Assembly (NCBI GenBank): GCA_021824125.1
Contig: JAKALO010000003.1
Span: 1 to 49,981 of the forward strand
DNA length: 49,981 nucleotides
Origin: Deltaproteobacteria bacterium
GTDB taxonomy: Bacteria; Desulfobacterota; Deferrimicrobia; Deferrimicrobiales; Deferrimicrobiaceae
Direction of reading: 5' to 3'
Below the pieces are notes generated by a model. That model had not been told where the DNA came from. It worked only from the letters and a program-made list of their open reading frames with translations, and did no database searches. The stretch's first letter is position 1, and every line of letters starts with the position of its first letter. Made by a program: the position numbers and the translations under genes. This document shows positions 18,013 through 27,540 of the stretch, in pieces.

Positions 18013-18740
18013 AGTCTCTCCCTGACGGCGCTCAAATCCTCGGGGGTGTCCACCCCTACCGAGTCGAACTCCACGTCGACGACGCGGATCCTGTAGCCGT
18101 TATGCAGAACCCGGAGCTGCTCCAGCCGCTCCGCCTCTTCCAGCGCCGCCGTGGGGAGCGCGGCGACCGTGAACAGGAAACCCTTTCGGTACCCGTAGAT
18201 TCCCAGGTGCTTACGGTACTTGCCGGTTCCGGCGTCCCGGTAATGCGGGATGGGGGACCGTGAGAAATAGAGCGCATCCCCGCGAACGTCGGTGACCACT
18301 TTCACCACGGAGGGACTCAGGAACTCCCCCGGGTCCTCCCGTGGAAGGGCCGCCGTCGTCATCGAAACCGCCGGGTCGGAGAGCAGTGGCGCAGCCACCG
18401 CGTCGATCACCGAGGGGTGCATCATCGGTTCATCGCCCTGAAGGTTGACGATGACCTCTTCGTCAAGGCTCCGCGCAGTCTCGGCTACCCGGTCCGTACC
18501 CGAAGCGCAACCGGGCGACGTCATCCTCGCCTCGCCCCCGAAATCGCGTACCGCCTCCACGATGCGCAGATCGTCGGTGGCCACGACGACGCGGGAGACA
18601 AGCAAGGATTTCCTCGCATTTTCCCAAACATACCATATCATCGGACGACCGTCTATTTTGGCCAGGGGCTTCCCGGGAAGCCGGGTCGACGCGTACCGGG
18701 CGGGTATCACCACCGCCACGCCTTTCCGGGAAACGCTCAC
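17991..18740 (-). CDS. kdsB: CMP-Kdo synthetase
   Basis: KdsB activates Kdo with CTP for lipid A glycosylation. The 249-residue product has [43 protein letters not shown] and [11 protein letters not shown], all KdsB landmarks. GTG 18738-18740 overlaps the argC stop (GTGA). A second GTG seven codons later (18717-18719) has GGAAAGG just before it and would give MAVVIPARY; either may be used. It is followed by pyrG with a 22-bp overlap. Confidence 0.94.
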   Translation of the reverse strand: MSVSRKGVAVVIPARYASTRLPGKPLAKIDGRPMIWYVWENARKSLLVSRVVVATDDLRIVEAVRDFGGEARMTSPGCASGTDRVAETARSLDEEVIVNLQGDEPMMHPSVIDAVAAPLLSDPAVSMTTAALPREDPGEFLSPSVVKVVTDVRGDALYFSRSPIPHYRDAGTGKYRKHLGIYGYRKGFLFTVAALPTAALEEAERLEQLRVLHNGYRIRVVDVEFDSVGVDTPEDLSAVRERLCGRNER

Positions 18741-19777
18741 GGGAATAGGGGGGTATAGGGGAGTCCGTTCCCCTCCGGGAATCCCATCATCAGGTTGAAG
18801 CACTGCACGGCCGCGCCCGAGGCGCCCTTCACGAGGTTGTCGATCGCCGAAACCACGATCAGCCTGCGGGTCTTCTCGTCCGCCCGGAAGGCGATGTCGC
18901 AGAAGTTGCTTCCCGAGACGTCCTTGGTGGACGGCAGGACGCCGGGGGGGCACAGCCTGACGAACGGCTCGCCCGCGTAATGCTTCCGGTAAGCCGATTC
19001 CACCGCCCCCGCGGCGACCCTGGGCCGGATCGTCGCGTAACAGGTGGCGAGAATACCGCGGACCATCGGAACCAGGTGGGGGACGAAGGTGATCGAGACC
19101 TTCTCCCCCGCGGCCAGCGACAGTTCCTGGTCCATCTCGGGGTTGTGGCGGTGCTTCGGCAGCCCGTAAGGTCGGACCCCCCCCTCGACCTCGGGGTAGT
19201 GGAACCCCAGGGACGGGTTCCTCCCCCCTCCGGAGACCCCGGTCTTGCAGTCGGCGACGATTCCCTTGAGATCAATCAGCCGTTCCGCGAGCAGCGGGTA
19301 CAGCCCGAGGATGACCGACGTCGGAAAGCAGCCGGGTACCGCCGCGAGCCGGGTCTTCCTGAGCAAACCCCGGTAGACCTCGGGCAGACCGTACACTGCC
19401 TTCGCGGACAAGGACGGACTCCCGTGCCGGACTCCGTAGACGGATTCGTACAGGGCGACGCTCCGGAAACGGAAGTCCGCCGACAGGTCGATGACCGGGA
19501 CCTTTCGGGATATGAGCTTCACGGCCACGGACGCGGAAACGGTGTGGGGAAGAGCGAGGAAGGCGGCGTCGAAGCCGGCGGAAAGCGCATCGTCCGTTTT
19601 CACGAAAGCCGCCCCGGCCAGCCTCCCGCGGAACGGGGGGAAAGCCTGGTCGACCGGCAGGCCGGAATACTGCTCGGAGGTGAGAACGGAGATCTTCACG
19701 CGGGGGTGGGACAGGAGGAGCCGCACGAGCTCGAACCCGGTGTACCCCGTCGCGCCGAAAATAGCCACTTTCTTCAT
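18737..19777 (-). CDS. argC: N-acetyl-gamma-glutamyl-phosphate reductase
   Basis: ArgC reduces N-acetylglutamyl phosphate to the semialdehyde with NADPH in arginine synthesis. The 346-residue protein has the NADP-binding GATGYTGFEL (8-17) and the catalytic Cys150 in AAVPGCFPTS. AAGGAGA lies just before the ATG. It is preceded by the strong terminator of the rplM-rpsI unit, so it needs its own promoter or read-through; I see no clear promoter in the short gap. argJ lies separately at 41898. Confidence 0.96.
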   Translation of the reverse strand: MKKVAIFGATGYTGFELVRLLLSHPRVKISVLTSEQYSGLPVDQAFPPFRGRLAGAAFVKTDDALSAGFDAAFLALPHTVSASVAVKLISRKVPVIDLSADFRFRSVALYESVYGVRHGSPSLSAKAVYGLPEVYRGLLRKTRLAAVPGCFPTSVILGLYPLLAERLIDLKGIVADCKTGVSGGGRNPSLGFHYPEVEGGVRPYGLPKHRHNPEMDQELSLAAGEKVSITFVPHLVPMVRGILATCYATIRPRVAAGAVESAYRKHYAGEPFVRLCPPGVLPSTKDVSGSNFCDIAFRADEKTRRLIVVSAIDNLVKGASGAAVQCFNLMMGFPEGNGLPYTPLFP

Positions 19778-19806
19778 CGCGGTCTCCTTATATCAAACCG
19801 AGCGTG

Positions 19807-19844
19807 CAAAAAAGAAGGGGAAGGCGTTGGCGGCCTTCCCCTTC
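19807..19844 (-). terminator. Intrinsic terminator of rplM-rpsI
   Basis: A perfect 12-bp inverted repeat (19814-19825 with 19833-19844) and a 7-base loop lies 34 bp past the rpsI stop. On the minus strand it is followed by six T's, complementary to the A-run at 19808-19813. This is the clearest intrinsic terminator in the window. Confidence 0.9.
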
Positions 19845-19878
19845 GGGAACCGATCGAGGGGGCAAACGCCCTCGGTTC

Positions 19879-20271
19879 TTACCGCTTGGAGAACTGGAAC
19901 CGTTTCCTCGCTCCCGGCTGGCCGTATTTCTTCCGTTCCTTGATCCGCGCGTCCCGGGTAAGGAAGCCGGCGCGCTTGAGAACCGCGCGGAGCTCGGGGT
20001 TTTCCGCCTGCAGCGCCTTGGCTAGACCGAACTTAACCGACTCGGCCTGGGAAGCCGGGCCGCCGCCGTTGACGTTGACCTCCACGTCGACCGCCTGACG
20101 CCTGCCGGTGAGCACCAGCGGCTGTACGGCGACCGCACGCAGCGCAAGGACCGGGAAATAGTTCTCGAACTCCCGTCCGTTGACGCTTATCCGCCCGCTG
20201 CCAGCCTTCATGTAGACGCGCGCGATCGCCGTCTTCCTCTTTCCCGTGGCGTATATCTTCGTCTGGGCCAT
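19879..20271 (-). CDS. rpsI: 30S ribosomal protein S9
   Basis: S9 is a small-subunit protein whose C-terminal tail reaches the P-site tRNA. The 130-residue protein has YATGKRKTAIARVY, GRISVNGREFENYF and the basic tail KERKKYGQPGARKRFQFSKR, ending with the invariant SKR. ATG 20269-20271 was chosen because upstream codons in frame are not S9. It follows rplM by 16 bp, the usual pairing. Confidence 0.98.
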   Translation of the reverse strand: MAQTKIYATGKRKTAIARVYMKAGSGRISVNGREFENYFPVLALRAVAVQPLVLTGRRQAVDVEVNVNGGGPASQAESVKFGLAKALQAENPELRAVLKRAGFLTRDARIKERKKYGQPGARKRFQFSKR

Positions 20272-20287
20272 TTCGACGGATCCTCTC

Positions 20288-20728
20288 TTATTCGTTGACG
20301 GCCAGCGCCTTGGGCTGCTGGGCCTTGTGGGGATGGTCCGGGCCGGCGTAGACCTTGAGCTTAGTGAAAAGCCGGTCGCCAAGGCGCGTCTTCGGAAGCA
20401 TCCCGCGCACCGCCCATTCGACGACGCGCTCCGGGTGCTTCGAGGCGAACACCTTGTCGGGGGTGGTGGACTTCAGCCCCCCCATGTAGCCGCTGTGGTG
20501 GTAATAGGTCTTGTCGGACATCTTCTTCCCGGTCAGCTTCACCTTGTCGGCGTTGACCACGATGACGAAGTCGCCGATGTCGGCGTTGGGCGTGAACGTC
20601 GGCTTGTGTTTCCCCCGCAGCACCTCGGCCACCCTGGTGGCCAGGCGGCCCAGGACCTTGTCCCTTGCGTCAACCACGTACCAGGCCTGATCCGCATCGT
20701 CTCTCGTGAAGTACTCTGTCTTCTTCAT
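20288..20728 (-). CDS. rplM: 50S ribosomal protein L13
   Basis: L13 is an early-assembly large-subunit protein. The 146-residue product contains [31 protein letters not shown], the [12 protein letters not shown] loop and [13 protein letters not shown], all hallmark segments. The ATG is preceded by AAGGGGAAAGG. A good sigma-70 promoter lies about 37 bp upstream, and the unit ends at the terminator after rpsI. Confidence 0.98.
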   Translation of the reverse strand: MKKTEYFTRDDADQAWYVVDARDKVLGRLATRVAEVLRGKHKPTFTPNADIGDFVIVVNADKVKLTGKKMSDKTYYHHSGYMGGLKSTTPDKVFASKHPERVVEWAVRGMLPKTRLGDRLFTKLKVYAGPDHPHKAQQPKALAVNE

Positions 20729-20764
20729 CCGGGCAAACCTTTCCCCTTGAAAATCAAAAGAATC

Positions 20765-20793
20765 ATTTAATCCTACACTGGCCGGGTCGTCAA
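20765..20793 (-). promoter_or_regulatory. Sigma-70 promoter of rplM-rpsI
   Basis: On the minus strand TTGACG (20788-20793), a 17-bp spacer and TTAAAT (20765-20770) fit a sigma-70 promoter. Predicted start is about 30 nt before the rplM ATG. Confidence 0.6.
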
Positions 20794-20859
20794 GGGAAAT
20801 TCGCCGTCAACCCCGGGGCGTGGCACCCGTCGTGTGACCGGCGAGTGTCCGTGCGCGCC

Positions 20860-21993
20860 TCAGCGGACGCGGCTGCCGCTTTTGCGCCGCGCGCTCTTCG
20901 AAGCGGCAGTCCCGGTCTCCTGCTCCTGCCAGCGTATCGCCTCCTCGTGGATGTACTCGAAGAGATGATGAACGAAATACGGATCGAGTTCATGGGTCAC
21001 GCCGTGACGTACACGGTCCTTGAGGATGGCGCGCCAGCGACGCGGCTGAAAGGTGGAAACGCCGTGTTTTCTCTTGTAGTGGCTTATCTCCCGGACGATC
21101 TCCATCCGCCTGGCCAGGCAATCCACGAGCTGCCGGTCGAGACCGTCTATCTCCTTGCGAAGACCGAAGACGCGGCTGACATATTCCGGCTCGTTCGTGA
21201 TCTCCTTCTTGGGCTTGAGGCTCGCCAACAGGCTGCGGAGCCTCGCCGGCGTGACCTGTTGATCGCAATCGCTCAACGCTTTCGCGGGATGCGGATGCAC
21301 CTCGATCATCAGCCCGTCGTAAAGATGATCCATGGCCTCCTGAGCGAGGGGCCTGATCAGTTCGATTGACCCTGCCATGTGGCTTGGATCGCACAGGAGC
21401 GGGATCTCCGGCATCCGGCGGCGCAGTTCCATGGGAATCCTCCAGATCGGCTCGTTGCGATAGACCGTCTGGCGCGCCGTCGAAAACCCGCGATGTATGC
21501 CGACGATCCTGGTGACGCCCGCCCGCCGCAGCCGCTCGATCGCGCCGATCCACAATTCGATGTCCGGGTTGATCGGATTCTTCACCATCACGGTCACGTC
21601 CACCCCGCGCAACCGGTCCGCCAGCGCCTGGACGGAGAACGGGTTGACGGTCGTGCGCGCCCCTAACCACAGCACGTCTATACCGTTTTCGAGGCAGGCG
21701 TCGACGTGCGAGGGTTGGGCGACTTCGCATGCCACCGGAACCTTCGCGGCCTTCCCGGCGGCCTTGAGCCACGGGAGGCCGAGCTCGCCGACGCCCTGGA
21801 AAGAGCCTGGACGGGTCCGCGGCTTCCAGATCCCCCCGCGCAACGCGCTGATTCCGAGTTTGCCGAGCCGGAGCGCGATCTCCATCATCTGCGCTTCGGA
21901 CTCCACGCTGCACGGTCCGGCCACGACGATTTTTCCTTTAAGGCAGGCCCCGCGGCCCTGGAGCCTGCGAAGTCCTCCGTCGATTGCGATCAC
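20860..21993 (-). CDS. DAHP synthase-chorismate mutase fusion
   Basis: The 377-residue protein joins two shikimate-pathway activities. Residues about 1-262 are a type I-beta DAHP synthase (KIVVAGPCSVESE, GGIWKPRTRPGSFQG, IVGIHRGFS, LLCDPSHMAGS, IEVHPHPAKALSD), which condenses phosphoenolpyruvate and erythrose-4-phosphate. Residues about 275-360 match an AroQ chorismate mutase helical domain (LRKEIDGLDRQLVDCLARR, then KRKHGV and EEAIRWQ). The mutase may act catalytically or as a sensor giving prephenate/chorismate feedback. I chose GTG 21991-21993: AAGGAGA precedes it and it overlaps the truA stop (GTGA). The Lys/Arg/Ser-rich tail (about 362-377) looks disordered. Confidence 0.9.
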   Translation of the reverse strand: MIAIDGGLRRLQGRGACLKGKIVVAGPCSVESEAQMMEIALRLGKLGISALRGGIWKPRTRPGSFQGVGELGLPWLKAAGKAAKVPVACEVAQPSHVDACLENGIDVLWLGARTTVNPFSVQALADRLRGVDVTVMVKNPINPDIELWIGAIERLRRAGVTRIVGIHRGFSTARQTVYRNEPIWRIPMELRRRMPEIPLLCDPSHMAGSIELIRPLAQEAMDHLYDGLMIEVHPHPAKALSDCDQQVTPARLRSLLASLKPKKEITNEPEYVSRVFGLRKEIDGLDRQLVDCLARRMEIVREISHYKRKHGVSTFQPRRWRAILKDRVRHGVTHELDPYFVHHLFEYIHEEAIRWQEQETGTAASKSARRKSGSRVR

Positions 21994-22745
21994 GCTGTCT
22001 CCTTTATACGGTAGGTGACTTTCCACAGGAACAGCCCCTGGGGAGGGGCGTTCGGCCCGGCCAGGGCGCGGTCCCGCAGTTCCAACAGCTCCCGCATCCG
22101 GCCAGGCGGCATCTTACCCTTCCCTATGTCGACGAGCGTCCCCACGATGTTGCGTACCATGTGCCGCAGAAAACCGTTCCCGGCTATCCGTATGAAGTGC
22201 AGGGGAGGCATCTCCCCGGAAAGCTCCGCGCGGAAGATCGTCCGCACGGTGGTCTTCGCGGTGCAGCCCTGTCCGCGGAAGGAGGCGAAGTCGTGCTCCC
22301 CCGCCGCGTGCGAGAGTCCCTCCCGCAGCGCGTCGAGGTCGAGGGGCTTCTCTATATGCCAGGCGTAGCGCGTGAAGAACGGGGAAGCGACCGGCGACAG
22401 GTGCAGGAAGTACCGGTACTCCTTTTCCCTCGCGTCCCTGCGAACGTCGAATCCCGGCGGGGCTTCCTCCGCGGACAGGATCCGGATGTCTTGAGGCAAC
22501 AGGGCGTTGCCTCCTTTCCGGATCGTCTCGAGCGGGCGTTTCCCCGAATCCGAGAAATCGACCACCTGCTCCCGCGCATGGACACCCGCGTCCGTGCGCC
22601 CGGCCGCCCCGACCCGCACCTTCTCGCACAGCAGGCGGGAAAGCGCCTCCTCCACCGCCGACTGGATAGTCGGCCCGTTCGGCTGTACCTGGAACCCCCG
22701 GTAGGCGGTCCCATCGTAGGCCAGTATCAGCCGGACCCGTCGCAT
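21990..22745 (-). CDS. truA: tRNA pseudouridine synthase TruA
   Basis: TruA makes pseudouridine at positions 38-40 of tRNA anticodon stems. The 251-residue protein has LAYDGTAYRGFQ, the catalytic Asp in AAGRTDAGVHA, FASFRGQGC and IRIAGNGFLRHMVRNIVGTL. The ATG lies 25 bp after the asd stop. It overlaps the aromatic fusion gene by the GTGA arrangement. Confidence 0.96.
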   Translation of the reverse strand: MRRVRLILAYDGTAYRGFQVQPNGPTIQSAVEEALSRLLCEKVRVGAAGRTDAGVHAREQVVDFSDSGKRPLETIRKGGNALLPQDIRILSAEEAPPGFDVRRDAREKEYRYFLHLSPVASPFFTRYAWHIEKPLDLDALREGLSHAAGEHDFASFRGQGCTAKTTVRTIFRAELSGEMPPLHFIRIAGNGFLRHMVRNIVGTLVDIGKGKMPPGRMRELLELRDRALAGPNAPPQGLFLWKVTYRIKETA

Positions 22746-22770
22746 TCCTTCCGAAATCCCGCGTCTGCGC

Positions 22771-23793
22771 TTACAGGTGCTTCTTTGCCAGCACCTCGGC
22801 GATCTGTATGGCGTTGAGCGCCGCGCCCTTGCGCAGCTGATCGCCGCACACCCAGAAGTTCAGGCAGTTCTCGGCGCTGTCGTCCTCCCGGATGCGCCCC
22901 ACGTAGCAGTCGTCCTTCCCCGCGCAGAACAGCGGCATCGGGTAGACGTTGTTCGCCGGGTCGTCCATCACCTGGCAGCCGGGGAACTTCGCGATAAGCT
23001 CCCTGGCCTTCTCGCGGGTGATCTTCTTCGCGAACTGGGCGTTTATCGAGATCGAGTGCGCGGTGAGGACCGGCACGCGCACCGTGGTGCAGGTGACCCG
23101 CAGGTCGGGGATCCCCATGATCTTGCGCCCCTCGTTCGTCATCTTCATCTCTTCCTTCGTGTAGCCGTTCTCCAGGAAGGCGTCGATGTGCGGGATCACG
23201 TTGAAGGCGATCTGGTGCTTGAACGCCGCTATTTCCATCTTCTCACCCCTGGCGTAAGCCTTCGTCTGCGCGATGAGCTCCGCCATCGCCTTTGCCCCCG
23301 CGCCCGAGGTCGCCTGGTAGGAGGAGGCCACCACCCGCTTCAGGGTCCCGTAGTCGTGCAGGGGCTTCAGCGGCATGATGGCGACGATCGTCGTGCAGTT
23401 CGGGTTGGCGATGATCCCCCGCTTCTTGTACTGACCGATGGCGTCAGGGTTGATCTCCGGGACCACGAGGGGTATGTCCGGCTCCATCCTGAAGGCGGAG
23501 GAGTTGTCCACGACGACCGCGCCCGCTTCCCATGCGGACGGCGCGAACTCCTTGCTGCGGGAGGCGCCCGCCGAGAACAGGGCGATGTCGATCCCCTTGA
23601 ATGCGCTCTTCTGGAGCAGTTCGACCGGGAGGTCCTGTCCCTTGAACTTCAGCTTCTTGCCGACCGAGCGCTCGGACGCCAGCAGGCGGAGGCTCTTAAC
23701 GGGGAACTTACGCTGTTCCAGTATCTGCATCATCACTTCCCCTACCGCCCCGGTCGCGCCCGCAACTGCGACGTTGTAACTTTTCGAGCTCAT
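22771..23793 (-). CDS. asd: Aspartate-semialdehyde dehydrogenase
   Basis: Asd reduces aspartyl phosphate to the semialdehyde, a branch point to lysine/diaminopimelate, methionine and threonine. The 340-residue protein has [12 protein letters not shown] (9-20), catalytic Cys133 in IIANPNCTT, and the [10 protein letters not shown] segment. It starts at ATG 23791-23793, overlapping the leuB stop (ATGA), so it is coupled to leucine genes although in another pathway. Confidence 0.96.
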   Translation of the reverse strand: MSSKSYNVAVAGATGAVGEVMMQILEQRKFPVKSLRLLASERSVGKKLKFKGQDLPVELLQKSAFKGIDIALFSAGASRSKEFAPSAWEAGAVVVDNSSAFRMEPDIPLVVPEINPDAIGQYKKRGIIANPNCTTIVAIMPLKPLHDYGTLKRVVASSYQATSGAGAKAMAELIAQTKAYARGEKMEIAAFKHQIAFNVIPHIDAFLENGYTKEEMKMTNEGRKIMGIPDLRVTCTTVRVPVLTAHSISINAQFAKKITREKARELIAKFPGCQVMDDPANNVYPMPLFCAGKDDCYVGRIREDDSAENCLNFWVCGDQLRKGAALNAIQIAEVLAKKHL

Positions 23794-24896
23794 CGTTTCA
23801 CCTCTCCTTGTGTGTTGGTCATGATGTTTTTCCGGACCACGTCTCCCATTTCAACCGTCCCGACCCTTCGCACCCCCGAACCCGCGCGGTATATGTCCCC
23901 GGTCCTGTACCCGTCGGCAAGCGCCTTCTCCACCGCCCGCTCGATCCACCCGGCCTCGGCGTCCCTGTTGAACGAGTACCGGAGCATCATCGCAACCGAG
24001 AGGATCGTCGCAAGCGGATTCGCGACACCCTTCCCCGCGATGTCGGGCGCGCTGCCGTGGATAGGCTCGTAAAGCCCCACCCGCCCCCCGAGGGAAGCCG
24101 AGGGCAGCATCCCGATCGACCCGGTGATCATCGACGCCTCGTCCGTCAGGATGTCCCCGAACAGGTTCGTCGTGACGATGACGTCGAACTGCTTAGGGTG
24201 CCGGACCAGCTGCATCGCGCAGTTGTCCACCAGCATGTGGGAAAGATCCACGTCCGTGTACCCGCGGCCGTGGACCTCGGTTACGATTTTGCGCCAGAGT
24301 TCGGAGGACTCCAGGACGTTGGACTTGTCCACCGAGGTCACCCTCCGGCTTCTCTTCCTGGCCAGGTCGAAGGCCACCCGGGCGACCCGCTCGATCTCCG
24401 GCCGGGTGTAGACCTCGGTGTTGATCCCGGTCTCGACTCCGTTCTCCGTCCGTATCCCCCGCGGTTCGCCGAAGTATATCCCGCCGGTCAGCTCCCGGAC
24501 GACCATGAGGTCGATCCCCTCCACCAGCTCGCGGCGCAGGGGCGAGGCGTCCAGCAGGGGCGCAAAGACTTTTGCGGGGCGAAGGTTGGCGAACAGGCAC
24601 AGGTTCTTGCGCAACCCCAGGAGCGCACGCTCGGGCCTCACCTCGAAGGGCAACGGGTCCCATTTCGGCCCGCCGACCGCGCCCAGCAGGATCGCATCGG
24701 ACGCGCAGGCAAGCCCCATCGCCTTGTCCGTCATCGGGACCCCGTGGACGTCGTAGGACGCTCCGCCCAGGAGCTCCTCCTCGGTCTCGAACGACCGGGC
24801 CCCGGAGATTTCCTCGATCGCCCGCAGGACGGCCAGGGCCTCCCTCACGACCTCGGGCCCGATCCCGTCTCCGGGGAACACGCAGATCTTAGGCAT
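23790..24896 (-). CDS. leuB: 3-isopropylmalate dehydrogenase
   Basis: LeuB oxidatively decarboxylates 3-isopropylmalate with NAD in leucine synthesis. The 368-residue protein has [11 protein letters not shown], the RERLL-like substrate segment as [27 protein letters not shown], and the metal-binding DAMSMQ region as [27 protein letters not shown]. It lies 5 bp after leuD. NAD rather than NADP use is expected from the family but not tested. Confidence 0.97.
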   Translation of the reverse strand: MPKICVFPGDGIGPEVVREALAVLRAIEEISGARSFETEEELLGGASYDVHGVPMTDKAMGLACASDAILLGAVGGPKWDPLPFEVRPERALLGLRKNLCLFANLRPAKVFAPLLDASPLRRELVEGIDLMVVRELTGGIYFGEPRGIRTENGVETGINTEVYTRPEIERVARVAFDLARKRSRRVTSVDKSNVLESSELWRKIVTEVHGRGYTDVDLSHMLVDNCAMQLVRHPKQFDVIVTTNLFGDILTDEASMITGSIGMLPSASLGGRVGLYEPIHGSAPDIAGKGVANPLATILSVAMMLRYSFNRDAEAGWIERAVEKALADGYRTGDIYRAGSGVRRVGTVEMGDVVRKNIMTNTQGEVKR

Positions 24897-24901
24897 CGCG
24901 G

Positions 24902-25399
24902 CTACTTGCCTTTCCGGCGCCCGGCCATGTAGTTTAACAGCCCGCCCGCCGCGACAAGCTCCCGCATGAAAGGCGGAACGGTGGCGATCCCGTATTCCCT
25001 CTTTTTCGTCTCGTTGCGCAAGATCCCGTTCTCCATGTCCACCGCAAGGACGTCCCCGGAATCGATCCCGTCGACCGCCTGGGGGGCCTCGATGATGGGA
25101 AGCCCCATGTTGAACGCGTTCCGGTAGAAGATCCGCGCGAAGGACCCGGCGATGACCGCCCGCGCCCCCGACGCCTTGATCGCGATGGGAGCGTGCTCAC
25201 GGGACGAGCCGCAGCCGAAGTTCTTACCCGCGACGATGAAGTCGCCTGCGGACACTCCCGAGGCGTAGTTCCCGTCGATGTCCTCCATGCAGTGCTTCGC
25301 AAGCTCCGCCGGGTCGCTCGTGTTGAGGTACCGCGCCGGGATGATGACATCCGTATCGACGTCATCCCCGTATTTCCACGCCCGCCCGTTCAGTATCAT
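24902..25399 (-). CDS. leuD: 3-isopropylmalate dehydratase small subunit
   Basis: LeuD pairs with LeuC to isomerise 2- to 3-isopropylmalate. The 165-residue product has [16 protein letters not shown], the [12 protein letters not shown] signature and [16 protein letters not shown]. This is the short archaeal/bacterial type. The start ATG 25397-25399 has GAGGAAA 8 bases upstream; in-frame codons further up are not family sequence. It follows leuC after a 112-bp gap with no gene. Confidence 0.96.
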   Translation of the reverse strand: MILNGRAWKYGDDVDTDVIIPARYLNTSDPAELAKHCMEDIDGNYASGVSAGDFIVAGKNFGCGSSREHAPIAIKASGARAVIAGSFARIFYRNAFNMGLPIIEAPQAVDGIDSGDVLAVDMENGILRNETKKREYGIATVPPFMRELVAAGGLLNYMAGRRKGK

Positions 25400-25511
25400 G
25401 TCGATTTCCTCATCCGTGTTTTCAGTGCTGCGGGCGTGTCCGCCGTAGCCCCGAAGCGTCGGTTTTTCCCGGCGCAAGGGGCGAAGGGGGACAGGCCTGA
25501 CAACATTTCGT
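25400..25511. other. 112-bp gap between leuC and leuD
   Basis: No gene is seen. It is unusually long for this tightly packed run. It contains GGGGGACAGGCCTG near 25486-25499, reminiscent of but not matching the 95-bp repeat ends described at 31481, and a short GC-rich stem candidate. No regulatory element is identified. Confidence 0.4.
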
Positions 25512-26777
25512 CTAAAGCCCCAGTTCGTCCGGGCCGCCTATGCGGCCCAGCACCGCGGATGCCGCCGCGATGGCGGGGTTGGCGAGGTAGACCTCGCTCT
25601 CCGGGTGACCCATCCGCCCCACGAAGTTGCGGTTCGTCGTGGCGATCGCCCGCTCTCCCTTGGCGAGAACCCCCATGTGTCCGCCCAGGCACGGCCCGCA
25701 GGTCGGGGTGGAAAATGCGGCCCCCGCTACCACGAACGTCTCCATCAGCCCCTCCCGCATCGCCTGCAGGTAGATCTCCTGTGTGGCGGGAAAGATGAGC
25801 ATCCGGACGCCGTCGTGCACCTTGCGTCCACGGATCACGGCGGCCGCGCTGCGAAGGTCCTCGATCCGCCCGTTGGTGCAGGACCCGACGACCACCTGGT
25901 CTATCGGTACGTTTCCCACCCGGGACAGCGGCCTCGTGTTCGACGGGAGGTGGGGGAACGCCACCTGCGGCTCGAGCGAGGAGAGGTCCACGCTCATCTC
26001 CGCGGCGTACCCGGCGTCCTTGTCGGCGGCGACAACCTCGTATTTCCGCTTCGCGCGCGCGTCCGCGTAAGCCCTCGTGATCCCGTCGAAGGGGAAGATG
26101 CCGTTCTTGGCGCCCGCCTCGATCGCCATGTTGGACATCGTGAAGCGCCACGCCATCGGGAGGGAGGAAAGCCCGTCCCCCGCGTACTCCATCGCCTGGT
26201 AGAGCGCCCCGTCCACCCCGATCTTCCCGATGATGTGGAGGATGACGTCCTTCCCTTCCACCCATTTCCCGGGCTTCCCGGTCAGAACGATGCGGAGGGA
26301 GGAGGGCACTTTCAGCCACACCTCCCCGGAGATCATCGCCGCGGCCAGGTCGGTGCTGCCGACGCCGGTGGAAAAGGCGCACAGCGCGCCGTAGGTGCAG
26401 GTGTGGCTGTCGGCGCCGATCACGAGGTCCCCGGGGACCACGAGCCCTTCGTCCGGCAGGAGAACGTGCTCGATCCCCATCCGGCCGACCTCGAAGTAGT
26501 TCACGATGCCGTACTCGCGGGCGAACTCCCGCATCTTCTTCATCTGCTCAGCGGACTTGATGTCCTTGTTGGGGGCGAAATGGTCCGGGACAAGGGCGAT
26601 CTTCTCCCGGTCGAACACCGCCTTGACCCCCATCCTCCGGACCGCGTCTATGGCGATCGGGCTCGTCACGTCGTTGCCAAGGGCGAGATCCACCTTCGCG
26701 AGGATCAGCTCCCCGGGCTCGACACGGTCCTTCCCGGCGTGCCTAGCGAGGATTTTCTCTGTAAGTGTCATGCCCAT
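25512..26777 (-). CDS. leuC: 3-isopropylmalate dehydratase large subunit
   Basis: LeuC is the [4Fe-4S]-containing large subunit of isopropylmalate isomerase. The 421-residue protein has [23 protein letters not shown] and the cluster ligands in [14 protein letters not shown] and [14 protein letters not shown]. Length fits the homoaconitase-like short type paired with a short LeuD. Two starts are possible, ATG 26775-26777 or the ATG two codons later (MTLTEKIL). Both overlap the end of pssA by about 30 bp. No leuA lies between pssA and leuC in this window. Confidence 0.96.
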   Translation of the reverse strand: MGMTLTEKILARHAGKDRVEPGELILAKVDLALGNDVTSPIAIDAVRRMGVKAVFDREKIALVPDHFAPNKDIKSAEQMKKMREFAREYGIVNYFEVGRMGIEHVLLPDEGLVVPGDLVIGADSHTCTYGALCAFSTGVGSTDLAAAMISGEVWLKVPSSLRIVLTGKPGKWVEGKDVILHIIGKIGVDGALYQAMEYAGDGLSSLPMAWRFTMSNMAIEAGAKNGIFPFDGITRAYADARAKRKYEVVAADKDAGYAAEMSVDLSSLEPQVAFPHLPSNTRPLSRVGNVPIDQVVVGSCTNGRIEDLRSAAAVIRGRKVHDGVRMLIFPATQEIYLQAMREGLMETFVVAGAAFSTPTCGPCLGGHMGVLAKGERAIATTNRNFVGRMGHPESEVYLANPAIAAASAVLGRIGGPDELGL

Positions 26778-27540
26778 CCGGGTGTTTCTCGCTTTCCGTG
26801 ATTTTCCCCCGCCGGCGCCGCGCGAAGCCGACCAGTTCCCCGACCGGCCCCGAGACGACGTAGGCCGATGAGAACACGAAGATCATGACCTGCGGCTCCG
26901 CGGCGAGCAGGAGCGACAGGAAGATGAACACCACCAGCGTGTTGAACGGGCGCTTCCGGAACGCCTCCAGGTCCTTGAAGCTGTTGTAACGGACCGTGCT
27001 TACCATCAGGAACGCGAGGACGTATATGGCCAGGAGCAGCGCCAGGTGCCGGAAGCTGCCCGAGCCCCCGAGGTAGTAGAAGAGCAGGATGATCGACGCG
27101 ACGAAGGTCGCGGCCGCGGGAATCGGAAGCCCGTTGAACTTCCCCTTTTCGACGGTGTTCACCTGCACGTTGAAGCGGGCCAGGCGCAGCGCCCCGCATA
27201 TCAGGTAGAGGAAGGCCGCGAGCCAGCCCCACCGCCCGAACTGCGAGAGCGCCCAGCCGTAGACCAGGAAGGCCGGCGCGACGCCGAACGAGACCAGGTC
27301 GGCCAGCGAGTCGTACTCCACCCCGAACTGGGTGGTGGTCTTCGTCATGCGCGCCACGCGGCCGTCCAGCCCGTCGAGAACGACCCCCACGATGATCGCA
27401 ATCGCCGCCTTCTCGAACTGGCCGTTGTAGGTGGCCGCGATCGAATAGAAGCCGGCGAACAGCGAGCCCGAGGTGATCAGGTTGGGGAGAATGTAGATCC
27501 CCCGGCTGATCCCGTCCCTCCTTCGTTCCCTTTTCTTCAC
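26743..27540 (-). CDS. pssA: Phosphatidylserine synthase
   Basis: PssA joins CDP-diacylglycerol and serine to phosphatidylserine in the inner membrane. The 265-residue product has the CDP-alcohol phosphotransferase motif DGRVAR...GVEYDSLAD (family pattern DG-x2-AR-x8-G-x3-D-x3-D) and about six to eight hydrophobic segments. The start GTG 27538-27540 overlaps the psd stop (GTGA) and puts the family start [13 protein letters not shown] at residue 18. Its CDP-diacylglycerol comes from CdsA, also encoded here. Confidence 0.94.
   Translation of the reverse strand: MKKRERRRDGISRGIYILPNLITSGSLFAGFYSIAATYNGQFEKAAIAIIVGVVLDGLDGRVARMTKTTTQFGVEYDSLADLVSFGVAPAFLVYGWALSQFGRWGWLAAFLYLICGALRLARFNVQVNTVEKGKFNGLPIPAAATFVASIILLFYYLGGSGSFRHLALLLAIYVLAFLMVSTVRYNSFKDLEAFRKRPFNTLVVFIFLSLLLAAEPQVMIFVFSSAYVVSGPVGELVGFARRRRGKITESEKHPDGHDTYRENPR

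Noticed and set aside
20821-20840. Sigma-54 promoter starting TGGCAC
   Set aside because: The -12 element (TTGCA-like) is not at the required distance.
25484-25500. Possible fourth copy of the 95-bp element in the leuC-leuD gap
   Set aside because: Only about eight bases resemble the terminal repeat; no interior match and no opposite end.
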